A stretch of DNA of 64,000 bases from positions 1,116,001 to 1,180,000 of the forward strand of contig NZ_CP032096.1 in NCBI RefSeq assembly GCF_004786015.1, in the 5' to 3' direction. The position numbers were made by a program, and so were the translations under genes. This document shows, piece after piece, positions 8,513-19,227 of the stretch (within the stretch, counting starts at the first letter, position 1; each line of letters opens with the position of its first letter). A model generated the notes under the pieces. It was not told the origin of the DNA. It ran no database searches and saw only the letters and a program-made list of their open reading frames with translations. This DNA comes from Hydrogenovibrio crunogenus (GTDB lineage: Bacteria > Pseudomonadota > Gammaproteobacteria > Thiomicrospirales > Thiomicrospiraceae).

Positions 8513-9158
8513 ACAATTTCGCTCCTTTCTCCTGAATAAATTGGAGTGCGTTTTTAACGGCTTTAATGACCGCACGCGGGGTAATGGTGGCCCCAGTAAA
8601 TTGATCAAATCCGCCTCCGTCTTTTCGGACCGCCCAGAGGTTGGCGTTGTCTTCACGCAGTTTCAGGCCGTTGAAGCCAAGAATCCAATTGGATTTTTTC
8701 AGTTCGATTTTGTCGCCTAACCCCGGGGTTTCTTTGTGTTTTAATACACGAACTCCCGCAATACGGCCATCTTTATAAACTGCCAACATGATTTTAATAT
8801 CTCCGTTGTATCCATCTGGCGCGTGTGTAGTCAAAATTAATGCGACCGGTTGGCCATTTTTACGTGCTCGATAAACCGTTACGGGGTCGGTCGTATTTAA
8901 GTATTTGGGTGCCGTGACTTCAGTAGTGTCATTTAATAACGCATTATCATACTCTTCTGAAGGGAGCAGCTGGTTAATGGTTTCAAGCAAAACGCGTTTC
9001 TCTGCGGTTTGAATCGGTTTGTCGGTTAATTGTTTGACCAATAGTAATAGCCCGACACCAATGACGGTGTAGATGCTGAGTAAACGCGCGGCACGCAGCA
9101 TTCTTTGCCAGAGCTCTTGTTTGGGTTGAGATTTTTTCGTCGTATCTTTGTTAGCCAT
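8505..9158 (-). CDS. rsxG: Rnf/Rsx complex subunit G (FMN-binding)
   Basis: 217 residues. One N-terminal membrane anchor (about 27-45) is followed by a periplasmic FMN-binding domain. The covalent flavinylation motif [10 protein letters not shown] is near residue 190, and the [12 protein letters not shown] segment is typical. It carries a threonine-linked FMN and passes electrons between RnfD and RnfC/B partners. It starts 2 bp after rsxD ends and overlaps rsxE. Confidence 0.96.
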   Translation of the reverse strand: MANKDTTKKSQPKQELWQRMLRAARLLSIYTVIGVGLLLLVKQLTDKPIQTAEKRVLLETINQLLPSEEYDNALLNDTTEVTAPKYLNTTDPVTVYRARKNGQPVALILTTHAPDGYNGDIKIMLAVYKDGRIAGVRVLKHKETPGLGDKIELKKSNWILGFNGLKLREDNANLWAVRKDGGGFDQFTGATITPRAVIKAVKNALQFIQEKGAKLYE

Positions 9159-9160
9159 AT

Positions 9161-10192
9161 TTATCTCTGATATCCAACGACACGCGGTTGCGTATATTGA
9201 TCAATTAAGGGAACAAACATATTCATGATTAAGATTCCAAACGCAATGCCATCCGGGAAAGCCCCCCAGTTTCTGATGACATATACCAGTACGGCAATAC
9301 CAGCAGCATAAATGAACCGCCCAAGCGGGGTGGTGCTGGAAGTAACAGGGTCGGTAATAATAAAAAATGCCGCCAACATGATACCCCCCGTTAATAAATG
9401 GAAACTGGCAGGGGCGTAAGTGTTCGGATCAATCCAGTTAAAGATGTAGGCAATGGCCGCTAAGGTGCCTAGAAAGCCGACTGGATATTGCCAGCGGATG
9501 GCACGTTTATACAGCATCCATAAACCACCCAAAAAGAAAGCCATATTAATCCATGCCCAACCGTAGGGGATTTGTTCACCATTGAAGTTGCTACTGTTAA
9601 GTGTGGTGGTTACCGGTACGCCCATGGATAAAGCCGTTTTCACTTCATCAAGCGGCGTAGCGCCAGTGAGTTGGTCAAAAGATAAATTCAGGGATTGACC
9701 AGTAAAAATCAAATGGAATGATTCAATGAAGCTGATGTGATGACCAGACACCTCGGATGGTAATGTCCATTGCGTTAATTCCGCCGGAAAGGAAATCAAT
9801 AAGAAAGCATAGCCCAGCATGGCAGGGTTAAAAGGGTTGTAACCTAAGCCCCCATAAAGGTGCTTCCCAAAAATAAGTGCGAAGGTCACCCCTGATACGA
9901 TCACCCACCAAGGTGACTCTGGTGGGATACAGAATACAATGCCAGTAACGGTAATCAAACCACTCAAATCGAATATATAGGGAGCAACAGGGCGGTTTCG
10001 TAATTTTAGTAATGCGGTTTCGACGATAATCAGGGTCAGCACCGCTAGCGTCCATTGAATCGTGATGCCAAACCCGAAAAAATAGATGTGCGTCATCAAT
10101 GCTGGAAAAGCAGCGATTTGGACTTGTAGCATCACTTTTCTAACGCTACTGGCGTTATGCGTGAATGGGGAAGTATGCGGAATGGTTGCCAT
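9161..10192 (-). CDS. rsxD: Rnf/Rsx complex subunit D
   Basis: 343 residues with about nine membrane helices. The covalent FMN site LTGATPLDEVK is near residue 180, and the KHLYGGLGYNPFNPAMLGYAF loop is characteristic of NqrB/RnfD. It forms the ion-translocating membrane core. A 72-bp spacer separates it from rsxC upstream, the longest gap in the operon apart from the end. Confidence 0.96.
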   Translation of the reverse strand: MATIPHTSPFTHNASSVRKVMLQVQIAAFPALMTHIYFFGFGITIQWTLAVLTLIIVETALLKLRNRPVAPYIFDLSGLITVTGIVFCIPPESPWWVIVSGVTFALIFGKHLYGGLGYNPFNPAMLGYAFLLISFPAELTQWTLPSEVSGHHISFIESFHLIFTGQSLNLSFDQLTGATPLDEVKTALSMGVPVTTTLNSSNFNGEQIPYGWAWINMAFFLGGLWMLYKRAIRWQYPVGFLGTLAAIAYIFNWIDPNTYAPASFHLLTGGIMLAAFFIITDPVTSSTTPLGRFIYAAGIAVLVYVIRNWGAFPDGIAFGILIMNMFVPLIDQYTQPRVVGYQR

Positions 10193-10264
10193 GATTGAAC
10201 CTATTTCAGCCTTTGTAAATGTTGTTTGTCATCATAATGTATTTTGTAAACCGTTTTAAATGCT

Positions 10265-12352
10265 TTAGTCTTTTTCTTCACCGGATTTAGAGTGTTGTTT
10301 TTTTGCCCGCGCTTTGGCGGCTGCCATTGCCGCTTTCTGTTTTGCATGAGTGGTTTTACTGGAAGCGGTTTTTGTTTTTTCTTCCGGTGGAACGTCATTT
10401 TCTGACTGTTCCGATAGTTCTGTACGTTTTTTCTCAGCGGCTTTTTGGCGGGCGGCTTTAATGGCTGCAGCACGTTTGTCTTCGACTGTATCAGACTGAG
10501 CTTGATCGGCGACATGATGATTGGATGATTGTTTTTCTTTCGCTTTTTGTGCAGCGCGCTTTTTAGCCGCCGCCATCGCTGCGGCTTTCGGATCTTTTGG
10601 TTTCGGGCTACTTTTTTCTTCTGCGGCTTCTGATGTTTTTGAAGCGGAAGATTTGTTTGCAGCTTCAGCGCGTTTTTTAGCCGCGGCAATGGCTTTATCT
10701 CGTGCTGACAGTTTTGGCTCTACGCTACCGGAAGTATCTTTTCCTGCTTTTTCGGCACGTGCTTTAGCTGCACGCGCAGCGGCCGCTGCGGCTGCGCTGG
10801 TTTTAGGTTTGTCCGTTTCGGTGGTTTCGCTCTTAGCTTGTTGTGCGGCCCTTTGTTTGACCGCTTCTTTTTTCGCTTTAATGCGTGCTTCACGTTCTCT
10901 TTTTTCGCGTTCTAAGCGTTCTTGCCTGAATTCATGGCGTTTTTTGGCCAGCTCGGCGGTGGCTTCTTCTTGTTTGATGTGTTTGATTTCAGATTTGGCA
11001 AAACGATAGTACTGTACCAGTGGTATGTGGCTTGGGCAGACAAAACTGCAACAACCGCATTCGATGCAATCAAACACCTTGAGCGATTCTACTTTATCAA
11101 ATTCATGACTGCGGCTATGCCAATATAATTGTTGAGGTAATAAGTTGACTGGGCAAGCATCCATACATTCGCCACAACGAATGCAAGGCATCGGTTCTTC
11201 CATGGGTTCTGGTGGGGTGGCTAAAATGCAGTTCGTGGTTTTGATGACAGGCACATCATTGCTTTGCATTTCAATTCCCATCATTGGTCCGCCCTTGATA
11301 AGTGGATACTCTAATGGTGTTTTAGGATCGGCTAAAAGCGCCAGTTCTTTAAAGGAAGTGCCCAAACGAGCATCAATGTTAAAGGGTTTGTTTAACCCTA
11401 AACCAGAGACGGTGATGTATCTTGATGTGAGAGGGTTGCCGTGAACGGTTGCTTGGTAGATGGCAGCGAACGTCGCGACATTCATCATCAAGACTCCGAC
11501 ATCAATCGCATGCGTATGAGCGGGTAACTCAATGCCAGTCAGCTCTTGTGTGAGTTGTGTTTGCCCACCCATCGGGTAAGCGGTGACCACAACTTTGATT
11601 TGAACTGATGTATTGGCGGCGGCTTTTTGCATGGCTTTGATGGCTTTGGCTTTATTGTCCTCTATGCCACATAAAATCTGATTAATCCCTAAAGATTGAG
11701 CAACAATTAAGGCGCCTTGGACGATTTCTTCCGCACGGGTTTGCATCAACATGTCGTCACAAGTAATAAACGGTTCACACTCAGCCCCGTTGATTAGCAG
11801 ATATTTGATTTGTCCTGGTTGAGAAGGGATCTTAGCGAAAGTGGGGAATCCAGCTCCACCCATGCCGACGATGCCGGCTTTGTGAACCAGTGCTTTCAGT
11901 TTGTTGGGCGTGTCTGGCGTGGAACCGTCCACCTCTAAACTGTTTTCGATGACCTCATCTTTTTGGTCGCTTTCTAAAATAATGCTTAATCCTGATAAAC
12001 CGGATGCATGTGGTAATGTACGGGGTTCAATTGCAATGATTTTCCCGGAGGTCGGTGCATGGATAGGCGCGGCCAATCCTTTTTCAGTATCGGCTAACAA
12101 CTGGTTTTTTAAGACGTGGTCACCCGGTTTGACTAATGGTTCAGTGCTGATACCAACATGCTGTTGAAGCGGTAAAACCAAAATTTCAGGAATAAAGTCA
12201 GTCACCAGCGGGTGACTCAAAGATAATTCTTTATTATAGCGGGGAAACACACCACCATGAAAACGATACAAAGCTCGCTTAGCCATAGGATAAAGCCTAG
12301 ACAAACCGATAATCAGTTTTTGCTTTAAAGTTTGTGTCAGTGTGGTTTTCAT
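10265..12352 (-). CDS. rsxC: Rnf/Rsx complex subunit C with Ala/Lys-rich tail
   Basis: 695 residues. The N-terminal RnfC barrel contains FHGGVFPRYNKE, the NADH/FMN-binding region GMGGAGFPTFAK and INGAECEPFITCDDMLM. Two 4Fe-4S motifs follow, CIRCGECMDACP and CIECGCCSFVCP (about residues 392-445). The last 230 residues are a low-complexity tail of repeated AAAKKRA, AARAAK and KQRAAQQAK steps, probably coiled and disordered. E. coli RsxC has a tail of the same kind. The peripheral subunit docks the NADH side of the complex. The repeated tail is the most variable part of the operon. Confidence 0.96.
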   Translation of the reverse strand: MKTTLTQTLKQKLIIGLSRLYPMAKRALYRFHGGVFPRYNKELSLSHPLVTDFIPEILVLPLQQHVGISTEPLVKPGDHVLKNQLLADTEKGLAAPIHAPTSGKIIAIEPRTLPHASGLSGLSIILESDQKDEVIENSLEVDGSTPDTPNKLKALVHKAGIVGMGGAGFPTFAKIPSQPGQIKYLLINGAECEPFITCDDMLMQTRAEEIVQGALIVAQSLGINQILCGIEDNKAKAIKAMQKAAANTSVQIKVVVTAYPMGGQTQLTQELTGIELPAHTHAIDVGVLMMNVATFAAIYQATVHGNPLTSRYITVSGLGLNKPFNIDARLGTSFKELALLADPKTPLEYPLIKGGPMMGIEMQSNDVPVIKTTNCILATPPEPMEEPMPCIRCGECMDACPVNLLPQQLYWHSRSHEFDKVESLKVFDCIECGCCSFVCPSHIPLVQYYRFAKSEIKHIKQEEATAELAKKRHEFRQERLEREKREREARIKAKKEAVKQRAAQQAKSETTETDKPKTSAAAAAAARAAKARAEKAGKDTSGSVEPKLSARDKAIAAAKKRAEAANKSSASKTSEAAEEKSSPKPKDPKAAAMAAAKKRAAQKAKEKQSSNHHVADQAQSDTVEDKRAAAIKAARQKAAEKKRTELSEQSENDVPPEEKTKTASSKTTHAKQKAAMAAAKARAKKQHSKSGEEKD

Positions 12353-12363
12353 AGAATGTGAAT

Positions 12364-12936
12364 CTATTCCTTTGACGGAAAAGTTTGAATCAATGGTGCT
12401 TCTTGAGGCGTGGGTTCAGGCCAACCCCATGTTTGCGGTGTCACTTCTTGTGGAATCATGTCGATGCAGTCGACCGGACACACCGGGATGCATTTTTCGC
12501 AGCCGGTACATTCGCTTTCAATCACGGTATGCATCATTTTGGTGGCACCTAAGATGGCGTCTACCGGACAAGCTTTGATGCAATGAACACAGCCAATACA
12601 AATGTCCTCATCTATTTTGGCAACGATTTTCTGAGCAATGTCTTCGGGTTCCGCTTCCATTTCCTTCGGTTCACGGTGGGTGATTTCAGAAATCTGGATC
12701 ATGACTTCATGTCCGCCTGGAACGCATAAATTCACCTCAGATTCGCCTTTTGCTAAGGCTTCGGCATAAGGTTTGCACCCTGGAAAACCGCACTGTCCGC
12801 ACTGTGTTTGTGGCAGGACGTTGTCTATTTGTTCCGCAACCGGGTTGCCTTCCACTTTAAAGCGAACAGAGGCGTATCCCAACAGAATTCCAAAGATGAT
12901 CGCCAGCGCTAAGAAAATCAATATTGCTGAGATCAT
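12364..12936 (-). CDS. rsxB: Rnf/Rsx complex subunit B (iron-sulfur)
   Basis: 190 residues. The N-terminal membrane helix (2-25) is followed by the RnfB-specific cluster site [15 protein letters not shown], then two ferredoxin-type motifs, [16 protein letters not shown] and [16 protein letters not shown]. It receives electrons from ferredoxin. It overlaps rsxA by 4 bp (ATGA) and precedes rsxC by 11 bp. Confidence 0.96.
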   Translation of the reverse strand: MISAILIFLALAIIFGILLGYASVRFKVEGNPVAEQIDNVLPQTQCGQCGFPGCKPYAEALAKGESEVNLCVPGGHEVMIQISEITHREPKEMEAEPEDIAQKIVAKIDEDICIGCVHCIKACPVDAILGATKMMHTVIESECTGCEKCIPVCPVDCIDMIPQEVTPQTWGWPEPTPQEAPLIQTFPSKE

Positions 12937-13511
12937 TTAACGAGACCACCAAATCCCATAAAGGCAACCGACATCAGTCCAGCCGTAATTAAAGCAATGG
13001 GAGCTCCTTGAAACGGCTTTGGTACATCGGCATAGGCAATGCGTTCACGAATAGAGGCAAATAAAATCATCACTAACGTAAACCCGAGTGCTGCTCCAAA
13101 GCCATAGAACGCCGATTCGATAAAGTCATGACGTTCTCCTACGTTTAGCAAGGCAACACCGAGAACAGCACAGTTTGTAGTGATTAAAGGAATGTAGATT
13201 CCAAGCACTTGATATAGCACCGGACTGGTTTTGTGTATGGCCATTTCAGTAAACCCGACCACGGCGGCGATGGCAAGAATAAACCCAATGGTTTGCAGGA
13301 ATTCTAGCCCAAAAGGCACTAACAGGTAAGTATTGATAAGATAACTTAAGACGGAAGAAAGTGTCATGACGAATGTCGTCGCCATGCCCATTCCCAAAGC
13401 GGCATCGGTTTTTTTAGACACGCCCATGAATGGGCAGAGGCCTAAAAACTTGACCAGCACGAAATTGTTGACCAAAACCGTGCTGATAATAATGAGAATG
13501 TATTCCATCAT
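12933..13511 (-). CDS. rsxA: Rnf/Rsx complex subunit A
   Basis: 192 residues, all membrane helices, aligned from its first residue with E. coli RsxA. It has [37 protein letters not shown] (the conserved Cys motif paralogous to RsxE), [12 protein letters not shown] and a final [14 protein letters not shown]. It is the first rsx gene; metG ends only about 33 bp upstream, so the operon may be transcribed from the metG promoter. Confidence 0.96.
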   Translation of the reverse strand: MMEYILIIISTVLVNNFVLVKFLGLCPFMGVSKKTDAALGMGMATTFVMTLSSVLSYLINTYLLVPFGLEFLQTIGFILAIAAVVGFTEMAIHKTSPVLYQVLGIYIPLITTNCAVLGVALLNVGERHDFIESAFYGFGAALGFTLVMILFASIRERIAYADVPKPFQGAPIALITAGLMSVAFMGFGGLVK

Positions 13512-13543
13512 AAATGAGCGAATCTTTTATTTGAGGTTATAAA

Positions 13544-15586
13544 TTATTTAACTCTCATACCTGGCTGAGCACCTTCATCAGGGTTAAGTAAGAATAAATC
13601 CTTACCGCCTGGGCCAGCAGCTAAAACCATACCTTCTGATAAGCCAAAGCGCATTTTTCTAGGTTTTAAGTTGGCGACCATCACGGTCAATTTACCCACT
13701 AACTCTTCAGGCTTGTAAGCGGATTTAATGCCAGCAAATACCTGGCGCTCTCCCAAGCCGATATCCAGTGTCAGTTTAATGAGTTTGTCGGCTTCGGGAA
13801 CCTGTTCTGCATTGACGATTTTGGCAATGCGGAAGTCGACCTTAGCGAACTCATCAAAGGTGATTTCATCCGCAATAGGGTCTAGATCCGAAGCTTCTTC
13901 TTTGATTTCCGGTTTCATCGGAGGCATTTTTTTCATATCTTGCTTTGAGGCGTCGGTCATTTTTTCAATGGCTTCCATTTCAACCCGTGTCATTAAGGCT
14001 TTGAATTTGGTGATTTCATGATTTTTCAAAGGGGTGCTAATGTCTTTCCAATTTAAGGTGTCAACTTGTAAGAACGCTTGAGCCTTTTCCGCCGTGGTGG
14101 GGATGACCGGCGCTAAGTAAGTGATTAACACCCTGAACAAGTTGATGCCTAAGCTGACAGATTCATACAACTCTGCCTCTTTACCTTCCTGTTTGGCTAA
14201 AACCCAAGGTGCAGTTTCATCAATATATTCATTCGCTTTGTCAGCCAATGCCATGATTTCACGCATGGCTTGGGCATATTCGCGTTGTTCATATAGGTTA
14301 GCGATTGTTTCAGACTTATCGATGAAGCTTTGATAAAGCGTTGAAGCAGAATCTGACCAGGCCTGGCTCAATTTGCCATCGAATTTCTTAACGACAAAGC
14401 CGGCACAACGGCTGGCGATGTTTACCACTTTCCCGACAAGATCAGAGTTAACACGTTGTGCAAAGTCTTCCAAGCTTAGGTCAATGTCATCAATACGACT
14501 ATTTAATTTGGCTGCAAAGTAGTAACGTAAATATTCAGGGTTTAGATGATCCAAATACGTTTTTGCCATAATAAAGGTGCCACGTGACTTAGACATCTTT
14601 TGACCATCGACCGTTAAGAAACCATGTGAAAAAATCGCGTTAGGCGTTCTAAAGCCGGCGCCTGATAACATGGCTGGCCAGAAAAGCGCATGGAAATAAA
14701 TAATGTCTTTCCCGATAAAGTGGTAAAGTTCCGTGGTGGAGTCGGCTTTCCAAAATTCATCAAAATCTAATCCGGTTTTGTCACAAAGGGCTTTAAAGCT
14801 TGCCATGTAACCAACAGGTGCATCGAGCCAGACATAGAAAAATTTGTCTTTTTCGCCAGGAATTTCAAACCCGAAATAAGGCGCATCGCGTGATATGTCC
14901 CAAGCACGCAATCCCGATTCAAACCACTCATCCAATTTGTTGGCAATTTGAGTCTGTAAGTGACCTTGGTGTGTCCATCCTTTAAGCATGTCTTCAAAAT
15001 GGGACAATTCGAAGAAAAGGTGGTCGGTTTCTTTTTCTACTGGTGTTGCGCCGGATACCGCAGACTTCGGGTTTAGCAAGTCAGTTGGGCTATAGGTTGC
15101 CCCGCAGGCTTCACAGTTATCACCATATTGGTCTTCCGTTTTACATTTCGGGCAGGTGCCTTTAATGAAACGGTCCGGTAAGAACATCTTTTTTTCCGGA
15201 TCGTAGAACTGCTTGATGGTCTTGCGACTGATGTGATTTTGTTCTTTGAGTTGAGTATAAATGTAGCTGGCGAAATGTTTGTTTTCTGGTGAATTCGTGC
15301 TGTGATAAAAATCAAAGTTAATATTAAAGCCAGCAAAGTCGGTTTGGTGTTCTTCAGAAATTCGCGCAATGAGATCCTCAGGGTCGATACCCTCAGCCTG
15401 CGCTCGCAACATGATTGGCGTGCCGTGCGCATCATCAGCACAAACATAGTAGCATTCATGACCACGCATTTTTTGGAAGCGAGACCAGATGTCTGTTTGA
15501 ATATATTCCACTAAATGACCTAAATGGATCGGGCCATTGGCGTAAGGCAGTGCACTGGTAATTAATATTTTTCTCGTATTGCTCAT
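13544..15586 (-). CDS. metG: Methionyl-tRNA synthetase
   Basis: 680 residues, the long dimeric form. The class I signatures are NGPIHLGHL near residue 17 (HIGH type) and GQKMSKSRG near 331. The zinc knuckle [18 protein letters not shown] lies at about 144-161, and a C-terminal tRNA-binding OB domain begins at [14 protein letters not shown]. It charges tRNA-Met. It is encoded immediately before rsxABCDGE-nth on the same strand. A copy of the CCAGGCCTGG palindrome lies inside the gene (14357-14366), in the helical anticodon-binding region, reading as LSQAWSDS. Confidence 0.97.
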   Translation of the reverse strand: MSNTRKILITSALPYANGPIHLGHLVEYIQTDIWSRFQKMRGHECYYVCADDAHGTPIMLRAQAEGIDPEDLIARISEEHQTDFAGFNINFDFYHSTNSPENKHFASYIYTQLKEQNHISRKTIKQFYDPEKKMFLPDRFIKGTCPKCKTEDQYGDNCEACGATYSPTDLLNPKSAVSGATPVEKETDHLFFELSHFEDMLKGWTHQGHLQTQIANKLDEWFESGLRAWDISRDAPYFGFEIPGEKDKFFYVWLDAPVGYMASFKALCDKTGLDFDEFWKADSTTELYHFIGKDIIYFHALFWPAMLSGAGFRTPNAIFSHGFLTVDGQKMSKSRGTFIMAKTYLDHLNPEYLRYYFAAKLNSRIDDIDLSLEDFAQRVNSDLVGKVVNIASRCAGFVVKKFDGKLSQAWSDSASTLYQSFIDKSETIANLYEQREYAQAMREIMALADKANEYIDETAPWVLAKQEGKEAELYESVSLGINLFRVLITYLAPVIPTTAEKAQAFLQVDTLNWKDISTPLKNHEITKFKALMTRVEMEAIEKMTDASKQDMKKMPPMKPEIKEEASDLDPIADEITFDEFAKVDFRIAKIVNAEQVPEADKLIKLTLDIGLGERQVFAGIKSAYKPEELVGKLTVMVANLKPRKMRFGLSEGMVLAAGPGGKDLFLLNPDEGAQPGMRVK
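14357..14366. repeat. Palindrome copy 3, inside metG
   Basis: CCAGGCCTGG with A before and C after, within the coding sequence of metG and kept in frame. Confidence 0.85.
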
Positions 15587-15954
15587 TTTTATACTCTAAG
15601 TCCAAAAATCAATCGCACAATTATAAGCTTTTTTGAAGGTTTTAGCTTGTGTAATCCGAGTGAATCTGGGAATTTTTTTGTCAAATTTGTATGAAAAATG
15701 TCGAGTTTTCATCAAATCGCGAGACGCTTCAAAACCAATATTTTGAGGTGTCTAAAATTGTAAGGCAATTTTGTTTTGTAGAACATACATAATTTTTATG
15801 GGATTACCCTAAACTTGACTAAGAAATAAGGGTAAAATTTCATATGAGTTATGTTTTTAGTATGTTTAAATATGATAAATTATGATGAATTCAATAATTT
15901 GTTCATAGTTTAAAGAAAACAAAAAATGATTTACGGGCTGCCGGAGGTGGGGGA
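15587..15954. other. Divergent regulatory region between metG and the signalling operon
   Basis: AT-rich, about 370 bp, without a credible gene. On the minus strand TATAAT (15625-15620) lies at a suitable distance before metG, though no good -35 is seen. On the plus strand TTGACT (15815-15820) is the best -35 candidate, but no -10 sits at normal spacing. The strong site GGAGGTGGGGG precedes the STAS gene. Confidence 0.4.
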
Positions 15955-16257
15955 ATGAGTTTAATGAGTCGGGTGACTGAAGATGCCGTCCATATTTATG
16001 TTGAAGGTAATTTTGACATCGGTTGTTATGATGACTTCAATAAGGCACTGAATGACAACTTGGAAACCAGCTCTAAATTTGTGATCGATTTGTCAAAAGC
16101 CACATACATGGATAGTTCAGCCTTAGGTATGATGTTGCTACTGCGAGAAAAACTGGGCGGGCAATCTTCAAAAGTGGAATTCATCAATGTTAATGATTCA
16201 GTGATGAAAATTTTATGTGATGCGAAGTTTGATCAACTTTTCACTATTAATTCATAA
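15955..16257 (+). CDS. STAS-domain anti-sigma-antagonist-type protein
   Basis: 100 residues forming a single STAS domain. The FVIDLSKATYMDSSALGMMLLL segment (about 42-62) holds the serine in DSSALG that is phosphorylated by a partner kinase and dephosphorylated by a PP2C phosphatase in partner-switching systems. It is the first gene of a four-gene unit, followed after 17 bp by a receiver-PP2C-ATPase protein that has both activities. The pair resembles HsbA/HsbR of Pseudomonas. The downstream target (anti-sigma factor or diguanylate cyclase) is not encoded here. Confidence 0.9.
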   Translation: MSLMSRVTEDAVHIYVEGNFDIGCYDDFNKALNDNLETSSKFVIDLSKATYMDSSALGMMLLLREKLGGQSSKVEFINVNDSVMKILCDAKFDQLFTINS

Positions 16258-16274
16258 TTTCGCTCTTTCGCGTT

Positions 16275-17978
16275 ATGATTCGTATTCTAGTTGTTGATCC
16301 GTCCTATTCTAATCGACTTTATCTAAAACTGACACTTGAAAGAGCAGGTTATCAAGTCTTTGAAGCCAAAGATGGAGAAGAAGCTCTTAATCAATTTAAC
16401 CAGATTCATCCTAATCTCATCATTACCGAAATTGAGTTGCCATTACTATCAGGCGAATCATTAGTTTCAGAAATTAAATCCCTGACAGAAGAAACGTTCT
16501 ACCCGATCTTTGTTGTCACTAATGCGACCAGCCCGGAATCCATTCAAGAAATTCTAGAAGCCGGTGCTGACGATTTCTTGCAAAAACCTTACCCTGAAAA
16601 ACTCTTTCTCGCCAAGGTCGCTTCTTTGCTACGCAATTTGGACTTTTATAATGATTTAAAAAATTCTAAAGAACTGGTGTCTAGTTTGCATTCCAGTTTA
16701 GAGTTAGAGCATAAGTCGGCTGAACGTATTTTTGAAAAGTTTGTGCATGGGCCAAGAAAAGAAGTACCTGGGCTCAAAACGCATATCTCTTCAGCGTCCA
16801 TCTTTAATGGAGATGTGTTTTTATCTTCCATTTCGCCCGCAGGAAATGTGGTGACTTTATTAGGCGATTTCACTGGGCATGGACTCCCTGCATCGATTGG
16901 AGCGATTCCGGTAGCAGAAGTGTTCTATTCCATGGTTCGAAAAGGCCGAACGCTTAAAGAAATAGTGTCCGTCATTAATGAAAAACTTTTATTGATTTTG
17001 CCGGTACATGTCTTCTTTAGTTGCACAGTTGTGCAAGTTTCTCCAAGACATCAAACGGCTAAATTGCTTAATGCGGGAATGCAACCTTTAATCATGATCG
17101 ATGAGAAAACCCGTGAAGTCATACAGTACCAGTCTACTTGCGTTCCTTTAGGAGTCATTGCCAGTGACTTGTTAGGAATAGAGTTAACGGAGGTAAATTT
17201 AAGAGGGCGTGAACAGTTCATTTTGTATACGGATGGTGTGGTTGAGGCCATGAACTGTGATGGCGAACTGTTTGGCTTGTCTCGTTTAATTGATGCGCTT
17301 CTGAATACAGATGCACTAGATATAGAGCTTTTAGTGCATGACAGCCAAAATTTTTGTAGCCATGAACCTTTTTTAGATGATGTCAGTATTATCAAATTGG
17401 ATGTGGATGAAATATTCAAAGCTGAATCCAACGAAATTGCTGAAGTGGTCTCTGAAAAGATTCCTGCGCCAGCGGACTGGAGCCTGTCTTATTGTTTAAG
17501 TGCAAATGTTCTAAAGCAAAATGATAACCCGATTGAATCTATCATAGATGCGATGATGGGCATTCAGTCGTTAGTGAACTTTAAAGAAGATTTTCACATC
17601 ATTTTAAGTGAATTATTTAACAATGCGTTGGAACATGGTCTATTGCAGTTGGATTCGACTATAAAACAGCAAGAGAATGGTTTTTTTGAGTACGTTAAGC
17701 AAAGAAAACGCGCTTTAAGCGGCCTTGAAAGTGGTGAAATTATTATTCAGATTAAACATGTGGCTCTTTCAGCACAGAAAGGAAATATGCACTTTATTGT
17801 TTCTCATAGCGGGAAGGGAAAAGTCGACTTAGAAGTAGAGAAACGCATATCGGATAAGGCTTTCTTTGGAAGAGGAATTAAGATTATTCAGTCGCTTTGT
17901 AAGGGCTTTTATTTTGAGAAAGGCGGCGCTCAGGTTGAAGCGGTTTATGAATGGGGGAATGGTCAATATGCCTCATAA
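16275..17978 (+). CDS. Receiver - PP2C phosphatase - HATPase protein (HsbR-like)
   Basis: 567 residues in three parts. The receiver domain (1-125) has the phospho-acceptor Asp replaced by Glu52 (ITEIELP), only one acidic residue in the pocket (VVDPS), and the conserved Lys in QKPY. A SpoIIE/RsbU-type PP2C domain (about 165-375) carries GDFTGHG at 197, LYTDGVVEA at 317 and a terminal LDDVSII. An RsbW-like ATPase domain (about 410-560) has its N-box ELFNNALEHG at about 446. It should both phosphorylate and dephosphorylate the STAS protein encoded just upstream. The Glu may mimic constant phosphorylation. The last 11 bp overlap the next gene. Confidence 0.88.
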   Translation: MIRILVVDPSYSNRLYLKLTLERAGYQVFEAKDGEEALNQFNQIHPNLIITEIELPLLSGESLVSEIKSLTEETFYPIFVVTNATSPESIQEILEAGADDFLQKPYPEKLFLAKVASLLRNLDFYNDLKNSKELVSSLHSSLELEHKSAERIFEKFVHGPRKEVPGLKTHISSASIFNGDVFLSSISPAGNVVTLLGDFTGHGLPASIGAIPVAEVFYSMVRKGRTLKEIVSVINEKLLLILPVHVFFSCTVVQVSPRHQTAKLLNAGMQPLIMIDEKTREVIQYQSTCVPLGVIASDLLGIELTEVNLRGREQFILYTDGVVEAMNCDGELFGLSRLIDALLNTDALDIELLVHDSQNFCSHEPFLDDVSIIKLDVDEIFKAESNEIAEVVSEKIPAPADWSLSYCLSANVLKQNDNPIESIIDAMMGIQSLVNFKEDFHIILSELFNNALEHGLLQLDSTIKQQENGFFEYVKQRKRALSGLESGEIIIQIKHVALSAQKGNMHFIVSHSGKGKVDLEVEKRISDKAFFGRGIKIIQSLCKGFYFEKGGAQVEAVYEWGNGQYAS

Positions 17979-19227
17979 AATTTTGGTCGTGGATGATGAT
18001 GTCAGACAAATAGAGGCCTATAAATCTCTGTTTAAGTTGGATGATAATCAGCCAGTGAATACTTTAGGATCGTTTTTTTCTGATACGGAACATCAGGAAG
18101 AAAATGATACTCATTCTAGTGCTCTCTTGTTAGGAGGACTTCAACTAGTGACGGCCCTGCAAGGGGAGGAAGCGATTGAAAAAGTATCGGCTTCTTTAGC
18201 GGAAGAAAAACCCATTAAGGTGGCTTTTATCGATGTTCGTATGCCTCCGGGTATGAATGGTTTAGATGCTGCGAAGAAAATTCGAGAGATAGATCCGCGT
18301 GTCTATATTGTTATGGTAACAGCATATTCGGATTTTGATTTGTTCGAAATTACTCAGTCTTTACAAGAGAATGTACTTTTTGTGCGTAAACCGTTCCAAA
18401 GTGAAGAAATTGAGCAGATGGCGCTCAATTTTGTGCGGGCTTGGGATAAAGATCGTTATATTGAGCAGATAACACAGACGTTAGGGCATAAGGTTAAACA
18501 AAACCTGTTTGAAGCCTCTATGTATGAAGTATCCAATTCGCTTTTGGCAATTCTGGCGGATAATGTGAATGCACAAGCTGGGTTGATTTCCTATTTAAAT
18601 AAAGAGTTCGATGTTTTACCGGAACAAAGGTCGGCTTACAAACAAATCACGCAAACAATTTTTGGTGAAGCTCAGTTGCTATCTCAGATGGTCAGTTCTT
18701 TGCAACGCCTTTCGATGTCTTCAGACAAAGTGATGGTTTTTTCAGTAAAAGATTTAGTGAATTATATTTTAAGTTTGATGCCGGAACTCAATGCTTTACC
18801 AGAGCATATTGAATTTGAAATTGAATGCCATTTAGACCAAGAGGTTTCATTTCAATTACCTTATAGTTGTTTAATATTGGCCATCAGTTCGGTTATTCGA
18901 AACGCCTTGGACTCAGTATTTGCAAAAGCTCTTAAACGCCCAGGTTTTAAAGGGAAAGTTCGGTTAGTGATTGAAAAGGCTAATCACAGTGAAAGCAAGT
19001 TTGTCACGATACGATTGAGTGATAACGGGCTTGGCGTTAATGAACCGGATCTTAAAAAGGTGTTTAAAGAAGGGTATTCAAGTAAAAAAGAAGGGTCTGG
19101 AGTTGGTCTCACTCTTGTTCAACAGTTTATTGATAGGGTATCAGGTGATGTGTTATTTGACAGTGCCGGAAGAGACCAAGGCGCGGAGGTTGTTTTACAC
19201 TTTCCTTTTCGGGTTGATATGGCGTGA
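17968..19227 (+). CDS. Receiver - histidine-kinase-like ATPase hybrid
   Basis: 419 residues from ATG 17968, with a GGGGGA site 9 bp upstream; a longer frame back to 17866 only shadows the previous gene. The N-terminal receiver (HKILVVDDD, FIDVRMPPGMNG, RKPF) carries an unusual insertion of about 45 residues after the first strand (LDDNQPVNTLGSFFSDTE and onward). A helical linker follows. The HATPase domain has an N-box with RNALDSV, LSDNGLGV and the GVGLTLVQQF G2 box. No canonical phospho-histidine H-box is visible; the corresponding helix reads YEVSNSLLAIL. It may bind ATP without autophosphorylating in the usual way. Confidence 0.82.
   Translation: MPHKILVVDDDVRQIEAYKSLFKLDDNQPVNTLGSFFSDTEHQEENDTHSSALLLGGLQLVTALQGEEAIEKVSASLAEEKPIKVAFIDVRMPPGMNGLDAAKKIREIDPRVYIVMVTAYSDFDLFEITQSLQENVLFVRKPFQSEEIEQMALNFVRAWDKDRYIEQITQTLGHKVKQNLFEASMYEVSNSLLAILADNVNAQAGLISYLNKEFDVLPEQRSAYKQITQTIFGEAQLLSQMVSSLQRLSMSSDKVMVFSVKDLVNYILSLMPELNALPEHIEFEIECHLDQEVSFQLPYSCLILAISSVIRNALDSVFAKALKRPGFKGKVRLVIEKANHSESKFVTIRLSDNGLGVNEPDLKKVFKEGYSSKKEGSGVGLTLVQQFIDRVSGDVLFDSAGRDQGAEVVLHFPFRVDMA

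Noticed and set aside
10201-10689. Open frame of 162 codons rich in Lys and Gln on the minus strand
   Set aside because: It is another frame of the low-complexity Ala/Lys tail of rsxC and has no independent support.
17866-17967. Longer start for the receiver-kinase protein
   Set aside because: The extra residues lie inside the preceding phosphatase gene and no site supports the start; ATG 17968 begins directly at the receiver domain.
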